Source of the DNA: an uncultured Collinsella sp.
GTDB taxonomy: Bacteria > Actinomycetota > Coriobacteriia > Coriobacteriales > Coriobacteriaceae
Reading direction: 5' to 3'
DNA: 5,738 nucleotides
NCBI GenBank assembly: GCA_900549275.1
Contig: URNU01000105.1
Span: 1-5,738 of the forward strand
The notes under the pieces were generated by a model that saw nothing but the letters and a program-made list of their open reading frames with translations, did no database searches and had not been told where the DNA came from. Positions 1 through 5,471 of the stretch are shown here, one piece after another (the first letter of the stretch is position 1; the number at the start of each line of letters is the position of its first letter). Made by a program: the position numbers and the translations under genes.

Positions 1-716
1 TCGATGAGGTCGCGGTCGCGCAGGGTGCTCGGCACGTCGCCGGCCACGATACGCTGGGCGATGCCCTCGACGATGGCAGTTTTACCCACGCCCGGCTCGC
101 CGATGAGCACGGGGTTGTTCTTGGTGCGACGGGACAGGACCTGGATGGTACGACGAATCTCGTCGGTACGGCCGATGACAGGGTCGAGCTTGCCGGCGCG
201 GGCAAGATCGCAGATGTTGCGTCCGTACTGCTCCAGCGCCTCAAACTGAGTCTTGTCCTCGGCAGACGTCACGCGGTCATCGCCACGTAGCTCCTCGTAG
301 ACCTGCTCGATGCGCTCCTTGGTCACGCCGGCGTCGCGCAACACGCGGCCCGCCTCGTCCTTGTCCTCGGCAAGTGCCATCAGCAGATGCTCGGTCACCA
401 CAAAGCTGTCGCCCATCTTGGTGGCCTTCTTTTCAGCCTTCTCGATGACGCGGACGAGTTCATTGGAAAGACCCATCTGCTGGCCCTCGCCCGAAACCTT
501 GGGCGCGCGGTCGATGGCATCCTGTGTGGAGCGTGCAAGCTGAGCCGGGTCGGCACCGATGCGCTCGATGATCACGGAGATATTGCGCTCGCCGGCACCG
601 AGCAGGGCGGACAGCAGGTGAATCGGCTCCACCGCGCCGGCCTGCGCGTCGGCAGCCGTGCTCATGGCGGTCTGCAGCGCCTCGCGCGACGTCATTGCTA
701 GCTTATCGATTCTCAT
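1..716 (-). CDS. clpB: ATP-dependent disaggregase ClpB, N-terminal part (cut by window edge)
   Basis: This is the first 238 codons of ClpB, the Hsp100 AAA+ chaperone that works with DnaK to pull proteins out of aggregates in the cytoplasm. The ATG at 716 opens a protein starting MRIDKLAMTSREALQTA, typical of ClpB. Residues about 1-147 form the Clp N-domain with its two repeats (EPIHLLSALL near 30-39 and TEHLLMALAE near 108-117). The first nucleotide-binding domain starts near 155 with the conserved LEQYGRN and LDPVIGR motifs, and Walker A GEPGVGKT lies at 206-213 (Lys212). The N-domain and the MRIDKL start favour ClpB over ClpC or ClpA; the middle coiled coil and second AAA+ domain lie outside the window. 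The reading frame is intact to the edge. The gene has its own leader and seems to be first in its transcript, separated by about 450 bp from the next gene upstream. Confidence 0.96.
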   Translation of the reverse strand, partial: MRIDKLAMTSREALQTAMSTAADAQAGAVEPIHLLSALLGAGERNISVIIERIGADPAQLARSTQDAIDRAPKVSGEGQQMGLSNELVRVIEKAEKKATKMGDSFVVTEHLLMALAEDKDEAGRVLRDAGVTKERIEQVYEELRGDDRVTSAEDKTQFEALEQYGRNICDLARAGKLDPVIGRTDEIRRTIQVLSRRTKNNPVLIGEPGVGKTAIVEGIAQRIVAGDVPSTLRDRDLI

Positions 717-720
717 GGAA

Positions 721-730
721 TCACCTCTCT
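721..730 (-). promoter_or_regulatory. Strong Shine-Dalgarno of clpB
   Basis: Read on the minus strand this is AGAGAGGTGA, followed by TTCC and the ATG at 716. It matches the anti-Shine-Dalgarno over AGGTGAT and fixes the clpB start. Confidence 0.85.
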
Positions 731-737
731 TGGGGCG

Positions 738-755
738 GCCGCCCTACGGGGCGGC
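738..755 (-). promoter_or_regulatory. GC-rich hairpin in the clpB leader
   Basis: A perfect 7-bp inverted repeat (GCCGCCC / GGGCGGC) with a four-base loop lies 7 bases upstream of the clpB Shine-Dalgarno. The overlapping bases 733-744 are also self-complementary (GGGCGGCCGCCC), so two mutually exclusive folds are possible. There is no T-run after it on the minus strand, so it is not an intrinsic terminator. A role in translation or mRNA stability of this heat-shock gene is inference. Confidence 0.4.
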
Positions 756-794
756 TTCACGTTGTTCGAGAAGTATTGTTGCCAGCTTTGCGCG

Positions 795-830
795 ATCTTA
801 TACACAAATCTAAGTCTCTATATATAAGAT
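795..830 (-). promoter_or_regulatory. A/T-rich inverted repeat in the probable clpB promoter region
   Basis: Arms ATCTTATA (795-802) and TATAAGAT (823-830) are perfect inverted repeats separated by 20 bases, in an A/T-rich island within otherwise GC-rich DNA about 80-115 bases upstream of the clpB start. On the minus strand the arms hold possible -10 elements (TATAAG, TATATA), but I see no good -35 at the right distance. It does not match the known heat-shock operators CIRCE, HAIR (HspR) or the CtsR box. It may be a promoter with an operator; the regulator is unknown. Confidence 0.4.
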
Positions 831-892
831 TTTCTGAGTGATTGATGGATAGGGGTAAAGATGTCGGCCCGCCGCCGCACAGGTGCGCTACC

Positions 893-949
893 GTCTCAAT
901 CTGTAACATCTATCGACCGTTTCTGGCTCCAGATGTTACAAATCAAGAT
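893..949. repeat. Family A inverted-repeat element, copy A1
   Basis: This 57-bp element has two 19-bp imperfect inverted arms around a 19-bp variable centre. The family consensus for the left arm is GTCTCRATCTGTAACATCT. Here the inner ten bases of each arm (TGTAACATCT and AGATGTTACA) pair perfectly and 15 of 19 arm positions match overall. The two TGTWACA cores start 32 bases apart. It is the first of three tandem copies. Confidence 0.8.
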
Positions 950-972
950 GAAATGGCCAACGGCGCCCGTTT

Positions 973-1029
973 ATCTCAATCTGTAACATCTACTCGGCAA
1001 ATAGGGCTCTATCTGTTACAGACCGAGAC
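973..1029. repeat. Family A inverted-repeat element, copy A2
   Basis: Second 57-bp copy, beginning exactly 80 bases after A1. The left arm differs from that of A1 only at its first base. The right arm reads ATCTGTTACAG near 1011-1021 and so diverges at its inner end from the consensus AGATGTTACAG, shortening the perfect inner stem. Core spacing is again 32 bases. The centre is unrelated to that of A1 apart from an A/T tract in the middle. Confidence 0.78.
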
Positions 1030-1053
1030 GAACGGAAGACACCCGAATCGAAA

Positions 1054-1110
1054 ATCTAAATCTGTAACACCAGGCCCACTTTTAGCGGCCAAGATGTTAC
1101 AGATCGAGAC
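1054..1110. repeat. Family A inverted-repeat element, copy A3
   Basis: Third 57-bp copy, 81 bases after A2. The right arm (1092-1110) is very close to consensus; the left arm ends CACCA instead of CATCT. The 19-bp centre has its own potential GGCC/GGCC pairing around a TTTT tract. It is followed 9 bases later by palindrome B1. Confidence 0.78.
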
Positions 1111-1119
1111 AGACCGAAA

Positions 1120-1154
1120 ACCACCACAAAGAGGACAGGCACCTTTGTGGTGGT
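1120..1154. repeat. Family B palindrome, copy B1 (possible terminator for the gene at 1163-1834)
   Basis: Perfect 12-bp inverted repeat ACCACCACAAAG / CTTTGTGGTGGT with an 11-base loop. It lies 8 bases past the stop codon of the minus-strand gene at 1163-1834. On the minus strand the stem is followed by TTTTCGG, so it could serve as a weak intrinsic terminator for that gene and reduce read-through toward clpB. The loop carries GGACAGGCAC, shared with copy B2. The REP-like nature is inferred from the multiple copies and palindromic form. Confidence 0.8.
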
Positions 1155-1162
1155 CGCGGTCT

Positions 1163-1834
1163 CTACTCCTTCGCCGAACCCGTACTTCCCGATTCGACGG
1201 TCCAGGGCATCTCATCCTCGAACAGCCATGTACGGGCAGACCCACTATCGCGTGCAGTCTGCGGGTCAGGCAAGCAGGTCTGTTTATAGGCATCTTGGAT
1301 ACACTGACCCATAAAATCGTTGAGCTCGGTCTGGTCGCCCTCCATGACATAGGCGACATCGCCGTCCATGATGTAGATGCCCGGACCCTCATTGCCCTCG
1401 TAGCCCGGATCGTACGAGACATCACATAACTTGGCGCCGTTTGCAGTGTCCAGCTCGATGGAAGAGTGGCATCCGCCAACCATGTCGTTCGCTTTTGCCC
1501 GATAGGACGCATATCCGTACCAACGCTTAAATGTTTTGCCCTTGAGTAGCTCGGACGCCCTATCGATCAGGCTTGTATCCGTGGTATAGCGCATGGCCCC
1601 AAGCTGAATACGCGGATAATTGCTAATACCCAGCACAGCCGGCTGCTCATCAAAATCAACGGTAATGGCCTCGGGCTTGTCGTCGCCGGTCAGAAGTTCG
1701 ACAGATTGAGTCACAGGCTTGACCACCGGCTCCGTCACCGCAGCAGGTAGAAATGCCATACCGACAGCGCCCGCGCCAACCACAGCGATCGCAAGCGCCA
1801 AGACAATCAATCCAATACGGGCAGAACGGCTCAC
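1163..1834 (-). CDS. Unrecognised membrane-anchored protein with exported domain (orfA)
   Basis: I do not recognise the family. The product is 223 aa: a short basic start (MSRSAR), one hydrophobic segment at about residues 7-32 rich in Ile, Leu, Val, Ala and Gly, then an acidic, mostly polar region of about 190 residues. That fits an N-terminal anchor or uncleaved signal with the rest outside the cell. The domain has four cysteines (122, 137, 178, 187), which could form disulfides. There is no lipobox. The open frame extends to a GTG at 1873, but that codon lies upstream of the transcription start predicted from the promoter at 1876-1904. I chose the GTG at 1834, preceded by GGGGTG at 7 bases; a GTG at 1849 (preceded by GAAGG at 8 bases) is an equally possible start. 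It is transcribed divergently from the 222-aa gene at 2069 and ends just before palindrome B1. Confidence 0.75.
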   Translation of the reverse strand: MSRSARIGLIVLALAIAVVGAGAVGMAFLPAAVTEPVVKPVTQSVELLTGDDKPEAITVDFDEQPAVLGISNYPRIQLGAMRYTTDTSLIDRASELLKGKTFKRWYGYASYRAKANDMVGGCHSSIELDTANGAKLCDVSYDPGYEGNEGPGIYIMDGDVAYVMEGDQTELNDFMGQCIQDAYKQTCLPDPQTARDSGSARTWLFEDEMPWTVESGSTGSAKE

Positions 1835-1875
1835 GGCAAAACACCCCACAATGCAAACCTTCGCCACCTGCACTA

Positions 1876-1904
1876 ATGATACCGCCAGCTAACACTATTA
1901 CCAA
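1876..1904 (-). promoter_or_regulatory. Predicted sigma-70-type promoter of orfA
   Basis: On the minus strand a -35 TTGGTA (1904-1899), a 17-base spacer and a -10 TATCAT (1881-1876) are seen. The -10 matches the consensus at five of six positions, the -35 at four. Transcription would begin near 1869, giving a leader of about 35 bases to the GTG at 1834. This helps reject the longer start at 1873. Confidence 0.5.
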
Positions 1905-1923
1905 AAGAAGCCGCGCGCTCCTC

Positions 1924-1961
1924 ACCACCACAAAGGGGACAGGCACCTTTGTGGTGGTTTT
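1924..1961. repeat. Family B palindrome, copy B2
   Basis: The most perfect B copy: 13-bp arms ACCACCACAAAGG / CCTTTGTGGTGGT with a 9-base loop, followed by TTTTCGAC. It lies in the divergent intergenic region upstream of both orphan genes, so it is not simply a terminator of either. It is just upstream of the orfA -35 box and more than 100 bases before the orfB start. The GGGGACAGGCACC core resembles, from memory, motifs in REP sequences linked to RAYT (Y1-type) transposases. Confidence 0.85.
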
Positions 1962-2007
1962 CGACGCTAACGGTCGACCATCTCGCGCCATGAGATTAAA
2001 CTTGAAT

Positions 2008-2020
2008 TGTTCTCTGAACA
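2008..2020. promoter_or_regulatory. Perfect small dyad upstream of orfB, possible operator
   Basis: TGTTC-TCT-GAACA is a perfect 5-bp inverted repeat with a 3-base spacer, about 50 bases before the orfB start and adjoining a possible -35 TTGAAT (2002-2007). I see no convincing -10, so the promoter itself is not located. The half-site order is opposite to a LexA box (GAAC-N4-GTTC). A short dyad can occur by chance. Confidence 0.25.
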
Positions 2021-2057
2021 TATCCATTTCTGCCTATCCTCAACAGATCTTTGTCTC

Positions 2058-2063
2058 GAGGAG
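2058..2063 (+). promoter_or_regulatory. Shine-Dalgarno deciding the orfB start
   Basis: GAGGAG sits 5 bases before the GTG at 2069. It overlaps the coding frame of an upstream TTG at 2051, which has no such site, so the GTG is preferred. Confidence 0.75.
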
Positions 2064-2068
2064 CGCAT

Positions 2069-2737
2069 GTGAAGCCGTCTCATTCCACCGGTCGTAACGT
2101 CATCGCCATTCTCGCCATACCCATCGTGATGCTCTTCCTTATCGTCATCACGCCCTTTTCTTTTGGTATCGCCTCGCCCTTCGATCTTTGCGGGATGATC
2201 GACGCCGGCTCGCGTGCCACCTCGCTCTCCTTTGTCTGCCGTGGCGTGTTCTACGAATATGCAATTCCCACCGGAAGTTGGCAGTCCAAGTTACCGTTGC
2301 TCGGCAAGGTCGACGGATGCTCCCCCTATTTCTGCCTTGAACCTCAGGCGCTAAACTATCTAATCGACGACCAGCCACTCGACTCCATCACCCTCGCCTA
2401 CGACTACGCACCAAACACCGATGAGCGCCACATGAACCAAGTCCTCGACAAGCTGCTTGGACAGTGCGGGCTCACCGCGGAAGCCGGTCGAACCATCTAT
2501 AGCAACCGGAAATTAAAGCGAACAGAACTCCGCCGTGTCGGAAAAATCAAAGGGCGAAACGGGGCCGCCTACTGGGATGCCTGGGCAACACGCGACAAGG
2601 GCGAATTCGGACACAGCACCTATATGGTCACTGTCTACACCAAAGACGGAATTAAGGACAATGTTGACGATTTCGCGTCATCCAAACTCGGCATCCCCAA
2701 AACAACCAAGCCCGCCAGCCCAGATGAAATCCTGTAG
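2069..2737 (+). CDS. Unrecognised membrane-anchored protein with exported domain (orfB)
   Basis: I do not recognise the family. The 222-aa product begins MKPSHSTGRN, followed by a strongly hydrophobic segment at about residues 11-36 (VIAILAIPIVMLFLIVITPF at 11-30), then a domain of about 185 residues presumably outside the membrane. Cysteines at 41, 57, 84, 89 and 133 could pair. The C-terminal part has a basic patch (NRKLKRTELRRVGKIKGRN, about 146-164) and an aromatic, beta-rich stretch (YWDAW, STYMVTVYT). The GTG start is set by GAGGAG at 5 bases. Its length and layout nearly equal those of orfA, from which it diverges; a faint match exists between LAYDYAPNTDERHMNQVLDK here and the region around residues 76-98 of orfA, too weak to claim homology. 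It ends 54 bases before palindrome B3. Codon use looks less biased than in the flanking housekeeping genes. Confidence 0.78.
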   Translation: MKPSHSTGRNVIAILAIPIVMLFLIVITPFSFGIASPFDLCGMIDAGSRATSLSFVCRGVFYEYAIPTGSWQSKLPLLGKVDGCSPYFCLEPQALNYLIDDQPLDSITLAYDYAPNTDERHMNQVLDKLLGQCGLTAEAGRTIYSNRKLKRTELRRVGKIKGRNGAAYWDAWATRDKGEFGHSTYMVTVYTKDGIKDNVDDFASSKLGIPKTTKPASPDEIL

Positions 2738-2791
2738 AGACGCTCATTAGAATGTCGTTCAGCGAGCACGGCAGCATCGAGCTCGCCCCCC

Positions 2792-2829
2792 ACCACCACG
2801 AAAGGGACAGGCCCCTTTGTGGTGGTTTT
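2792..2829. repeat. Family B palindrome, copy B3 (possible terminator for orfB)
   Basis: ACCACCAC(G)AAAGGG pairs with CCCTTTGTGGTGGT, giving a 14-bp stem with one bulged G and a 6-base loop, followed on the plus strand by TTTTCGAC. Sitting 54 bases past the orfB stop, it could terminate orfB. It is the left member of a B-A-B cluster. Confidence 0.78.
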
Positions 2830-2847
2830 CGACTCTGGCACTCGACT

Positions 2848-2904
2848 GTCTCGATCAGTGACATCTAGCAGCTCTTTTCGATCTTAGATGTTACAGATTA
2901 AGAC
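2848..2904. repeat. Family A inverted-repeat element, copy A4
   Basis: A fourth 57-bp element about 1.8 kb from the tandem array. The right arm AGATGTTACAGATTAAGAC (2886-2904) is near consensus; the left arm has AGTGACA in place of TGTAACA. Core spacing is again 32 bases. It lies between palindromes B3 and B4. Confidence 0.75.
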
Positions 2905-2912
2905 GAATCGAG

Positions 2913-2948
2913 CCACCACAAAGGCGCCTGCCCCTTCGTGGTGGTTTT
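2913..2948. repeat. Family B palindrome, copy B4
   Basis: CCACCACAAAGG / CCTTCGTGGTGG arms (one mismatch) with an 8-base loop, then TTTTCGAC on the plus strand. It begins 8 bases after A4, nearly the same gap as between A3 and B1 (9 bases). Its loop is in the opposite orientation to that of B2 and B3. Confidence 0.75.
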
Positions 2949-2951
2949 CGA

Positions 2952-2983
2952 CAAAAAGAAGCCGCCCCGAAAACAGAGACGGC
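2952..2983 (-). terminator. Rho-independent terminator of the hydratase gene
   Basis: On the minus strand GCCGTCTC and GGGGCGGC form an 8-bp stem (two G-U pairs) with a 7-base loop, directly followed by TTCTTTTTG. This is a standard intrinsic terminator, about 140-170 bases past the hydratase stop codon, so the transcript has a long structured 3' end. Confidence 0.75.
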
Positions 2984-2991
2984 ATCAAGCA

Positions 2992-3018
2992 AGTCTATTT
3001 ATTAGCGTCCCCCAAGAC
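2992..3018. repeat. Family C small palindromic element, copy C1
   Basis: AGTCTATTTA, then CGTCCCCCA and GAC, with weak GTCT/AGAC ends. With one single-base gap it matches the element at 5596-5621 at 22 of 26 positions. It lies in the 3' untranslated region of the hydratase gene, between the terminator and the large hairpin. Confidence 0.45.
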
Positions 3019-3038
3019 CCAACGAGAACGTCGCGGTA

Positions 3039-3110
3039 GCCCCGGCCATACCTTTCCCTCGGGCGACCCTCGCGAAGCGCGTGAGCACGAGGGAAAGGTG
3101 TGGCAGGGGC
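3039..3110 (-). repeat. Large 72-nt hairpin in the hydratase 3' untranslated region
   Basis: Two 23-bp arms (3039-3061 and 3088-3110) are complementary at 21 of 23 positions, including the run ACCTTTCCCTCG / CGAGGGAAAGGT. The 26-base loop contains a further small foldback around CTCGCGAAGCGCGTGAG. It begins 11 bases after the hydratase stop codon. No T-run follows on the minus strand, so it is not by itself an intrinsic terminator; it may protect the 3' end of the mRNA, or be another repeat family. Confidence 0.75.
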
Positions 3111-3121
3111 GTACAGCAGAG

Positions 3122-5422
3122 TTACTCGGCAGCGGCCTTGAACTTGTTGTAGTTGATCAGGCAGCCGGCCTTGACGATGGCACGCTCCTCCGCCGTCATA
3201 TCGGCAATGTAGAGCTTAATCTGCTCGACCGCACCGTCGGCGCGCACCACGTAGGCAGCGATGTCCTTTAGGTCGCCGTCGAGCGCGGCGCGGATACCCG
3301 GCACAAAGACGTAGTCGCCCACCTCAAAGTTGGGCTCGGCCTCCATCTGGAAGGGCACCATGCCCCAGTTCATCACGTTGGAGCGATAGCGCTTGGTGGC
3401 GTACTCGTGGACGATGTTGGCCAGACCGCCAATCACGCGCTGGCAGCTCGCGGCCTGCTCGCGGGCAGAACCGTCACCGGGCTTCTTGGCATAGAGCATG
3501 GAGCCATACTCGGTCGCCTTGGCATCGGCCGCGACGCCCGCACCGGCCAGCGCCTCAAACACGCTGGCAAGCTCGGCATCGATTGCCGCCAGGTCGCCTG
3601 CGGCCTCACCGGCCACGCGACGCTTCTCCACCGCGTCAACCTCCTTGGAGCGACCGACGTAGGCCGGATCGCGACGGCTGAGCGTAAACTCTGCCAAGCC
3701 CAGCGGGTTGGAGCGGAAGGAACTCGTCTCGCCCGAAGGAATGAGCTCGTCGGTCGTGGTGACCGGGTCCATGATCTTGGAGCACACCTTGAGCAGGATG
3801 TCGTCGCCGAGGGGCTCCATCGCGGGCCACGGCTTGATGTTGGGACCCTCGACCAGCTCGTCGGCAGGCTCCGCCTTGCCAAAGCCCCAGTACACGCGCT
3901 TCTTGTACGGCGCATCGTCAAAGGTGTACTCGCAGGCCTCGTCCCAAGTCTCCTCAGGCAGGTCGGTCGCCGGCGTCAGGATGCCGCCGTTGGCAGCCGT
4001 CGCCGCAATGGAGCGGGCGTCCATCAGGGCCACGGCGCTCAGCTGGCCATTACCTGGCTTGGAACCCTCGCGGTTGGGGAAGTTGCGCGTGGTGTGGCGG
4101 ATCGAAAGGCCGTTGTTGGCGGGCGTGTCGCCGGCGCCAAAGCACGGGCCGCAGAACGCCGTGCGCACGATCGCACCGGCCTCCATAAGGTCGTAGATGT
4201 AGCCACGGCGCGTGAGCTCGAGCGCCACGGGCTGGCTTGTGGGATAGACCGACAGCGAAAACTCGCCGCAGCCGGTGTTGGCGCCCTTGAGCACGCGGGC
4301 AGCCTGGACCACGGAGTCGTAGTTGCCGCCCGAGCAGCCGGCGATAACGCCCTGCTGCACGTGCAGCTTGCCGTCGACGATCTTGTCGAGCAGGCTAAAG
4401 TGTGTCTTGCCCTCGCCGATCTTGGCGGCCTCGAGCTCCACCTCGTGCAGAATGTCCTCGAGGTTCTCGTTGAGCTCGTCGATCTCAAAGCCATTGGAAG
4501 GATGGAACGGCAGCGCGATCATGGGCTTAATGCTCGACAGGTCGACCTCGACGCAACCGTCGTAGTAGGCAACATCGGCGGGCTTGAGCTCGCGGTAGTC
4601 GTCGCCGCGGCCGTGCATGGTCAAAAACGCGTGTGTGTCCTCGTCAGTTGCCCAAATGGAGGAAAGGCAGGTGGTCTCGGTGGTCATGACGTCGACGCCG
4701 TTGCGGTAGTCGGTCGTCATACTCGCGATGCCGGGGCCCACAAACTCCATGACCTTGTTCTTGACGTAGCCCTTGGCAAAGACGGCGCGGATGATGGCGA
4801 GCGCCACATCGTGCGGACCGACACCGGGGCGTGGGGCGCCCGTGAGGTAGATGGCGACGACGCCGGGATAGGCAACGTCGTAGGTGTCGCGCAGCAGCTG
4901 TTTGGCCAACTCGCCGCCGCCCTCGCCCACGGCCATGGTGCCCAGGGCGCCGTAGCGGGTGTGCGAGTCGGAACCCAAGATCATCTTGCCGCAACCGGCG
5001 AAGTTCTCACGCATAAAGGAGTGGATGACGGCGATGTGCGGCGGGACGAAGATGCCGCCGTACTTCTTGGCCGCGGAAAGGCCAAAGACGTGGTCGTCCT
5101 CGTTGATGGTGCCGCCCACGGCGCACAGCGAGTTATGGCAGTTGGTGAGCACGTAAGGCAGCGGGAACTGCTCCATGCCCGAGGCGCGCGCCGTCTGGAT
5201 GATGCCGACAAAGGTGATGTCATGGCTCGCCATGGCATCGAAGCGAATCTTGAGCGCCTCGGGATCTCCGGACGTATTGTGTGCCTGGAGGATCGAATAC
5301 GCGATGGTGCCGCGCTTGGCATCCTCGGGCGTCTGCGTAATACCGCGCTCGGCGGCCTCGGCCGCAGGCACAACCTCGCTGCCGCCGCGCAGGTAGATGC
5401 CGTCCTCGTACAGCTTGACCAT
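3122..5422 (-). CDS. Aconitase-superfamily hydratase, YbhJ-like
   Basis: A 766-aa cytoplasmic [4Fe-4S] enzyme of the aconitase superfamily, closest by my reading to the uncharacterised hydratases typified by E. coli YbhJ (about 750 aa). These should dehydrate and rehydrate a hydroxy-acid; the substrate is not known. Numbering from the chosen start, the cluster cysteines are Cys363 (AGCSGG) and Cys424/Cys427 (FCGPC), spaced as in aconitase. GSDSHT (150-155), His96, His134, Arg446 and Arg451 (TTRNFPNRE), Arg570 (SSFRSNP) and GDGSAREQ (Ser652, Arg654) match substrate-site positions. The swivel domain is at about 545-766. The open frame extends 34 codons further to a GTG at 5524, but ATG 5422 has a Shine-Dalgarno and begins MVKLYEDGIYL, which looks like a natural family start. 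It is apparently monocistronic, with a terminator at 2952-2983. A true citrate-cycle aconitase is a less likely alternative. Confidence 0.9.
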   Translation of the reverse strand: MVKLYEDGIYLRGGSEVVPAAEAAERGITQTPEDAKRGTIAYSILQAHNTSGDPEALKIRFDAMASHDITFVGIIQTARASGMEQFPLPYVLTNCHNSLCAVGGTINEDDHVFGLSAAKKYGGIFVPPHIAVIHSFMRENFAGCGKMILGSDSHTRYGALGTMAVGEGGGELAKQLLRDTYDVAYPGVVAIYLTGAPRPGVGPHDVALAIIRAVFAKGYVKNKVMEFVGPGIASMTTDYRNGVDVMTTETTCLSSIWATDEDTHAFLTMHGRGDDYRELKPADVAYYDGCVEVDLSSIKPMIALPFHPSNGFEIDELNENLEDILHEVELEAAKIGEGKTHFSLLDKIVDGKLHVQQGVIAGCSGGNYDSVVQAARVLKGANTGCGEFSLSVYPTSQPVALELTRRGYIYDLMEAGAIVRTAFCGPCFGAGDTPANNGLSIRHTTRNFPNREGSKPGNGQLSAVALMDARSIAATAANGGILTPATDLPEETWDEACEYTFDDAPYKKRVYWGFGKAEPADELVEGPNIKPWPAMEPLGDDILLKVCSKIMDPVTTTDELIPSGETSSFRSNPLGLAEFTLSRRDPAYVGRSKEVDAVEKRRVAGEAAGDLAAIDAELASVFEALAGAGVAADAKATEYGSMLYAKKPGDGSAREQAASCQRVIGGLANIVHEYATKRYRSNVMNWGMVPFQMEAEPNFEVGDYVFVPGIRAALDGDLKDIAAYVVRADGAVEQIKLYIADMTAEERAIVKAGCLINYNKFKAAAE

Positions 5423-5427
5423 ACTGT

Positions 5428-5432
5428 CTCCC
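5428..5432 (-). promoter_or_regulatory. Shine-Dalgarno deciding the hydratase start
   Basis: GGGAG on the minus strand lies 5 bases before the ATG at 5422. The ATG codons at 5467 and 5458 and the GTG at 5524 lack a comparable site. Confidence 0.6.
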
Positions 5433-5471
5433 ACTCTGCCCAAAAGATTTGGGCGCATAGCATACATTCGT

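Noticed and set aside
893..1110. CRISPR array
   Set aside because: The regular period is suggestive, but the repeats occur as inverted pairs rather than direct repeats, the arms are imperfect, there are only three units, and the centres are 19 bp, too short for typical spacers.
842..1429. 195-codon plus-strand open frame
   Set aside because: It crosses the tandem repeat array and the 3' end of orfA on the other strand, has no ribosome binding site and no family-like sequence.
1009..1512. 167-codon minus-strand open frame
   Set aside because: It overlaps orfA in another frame and runs into the repeat array; composition is Arg/Ser-rich, as in frame shadows.
2008..2020. LexA (SOS) box
   Set aside because: The actinobacterial box is GAAC-N4-GTTC; here the half-sites are in the order GTTC-N3-GAAC.
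1656..2027. 123-codon minus-strand open frame
   Set aside because: It spans the B2 palindrome and the predicted orfA promoter, and overlaps orfA out of frame; orfA has the better membrane-protein signature.
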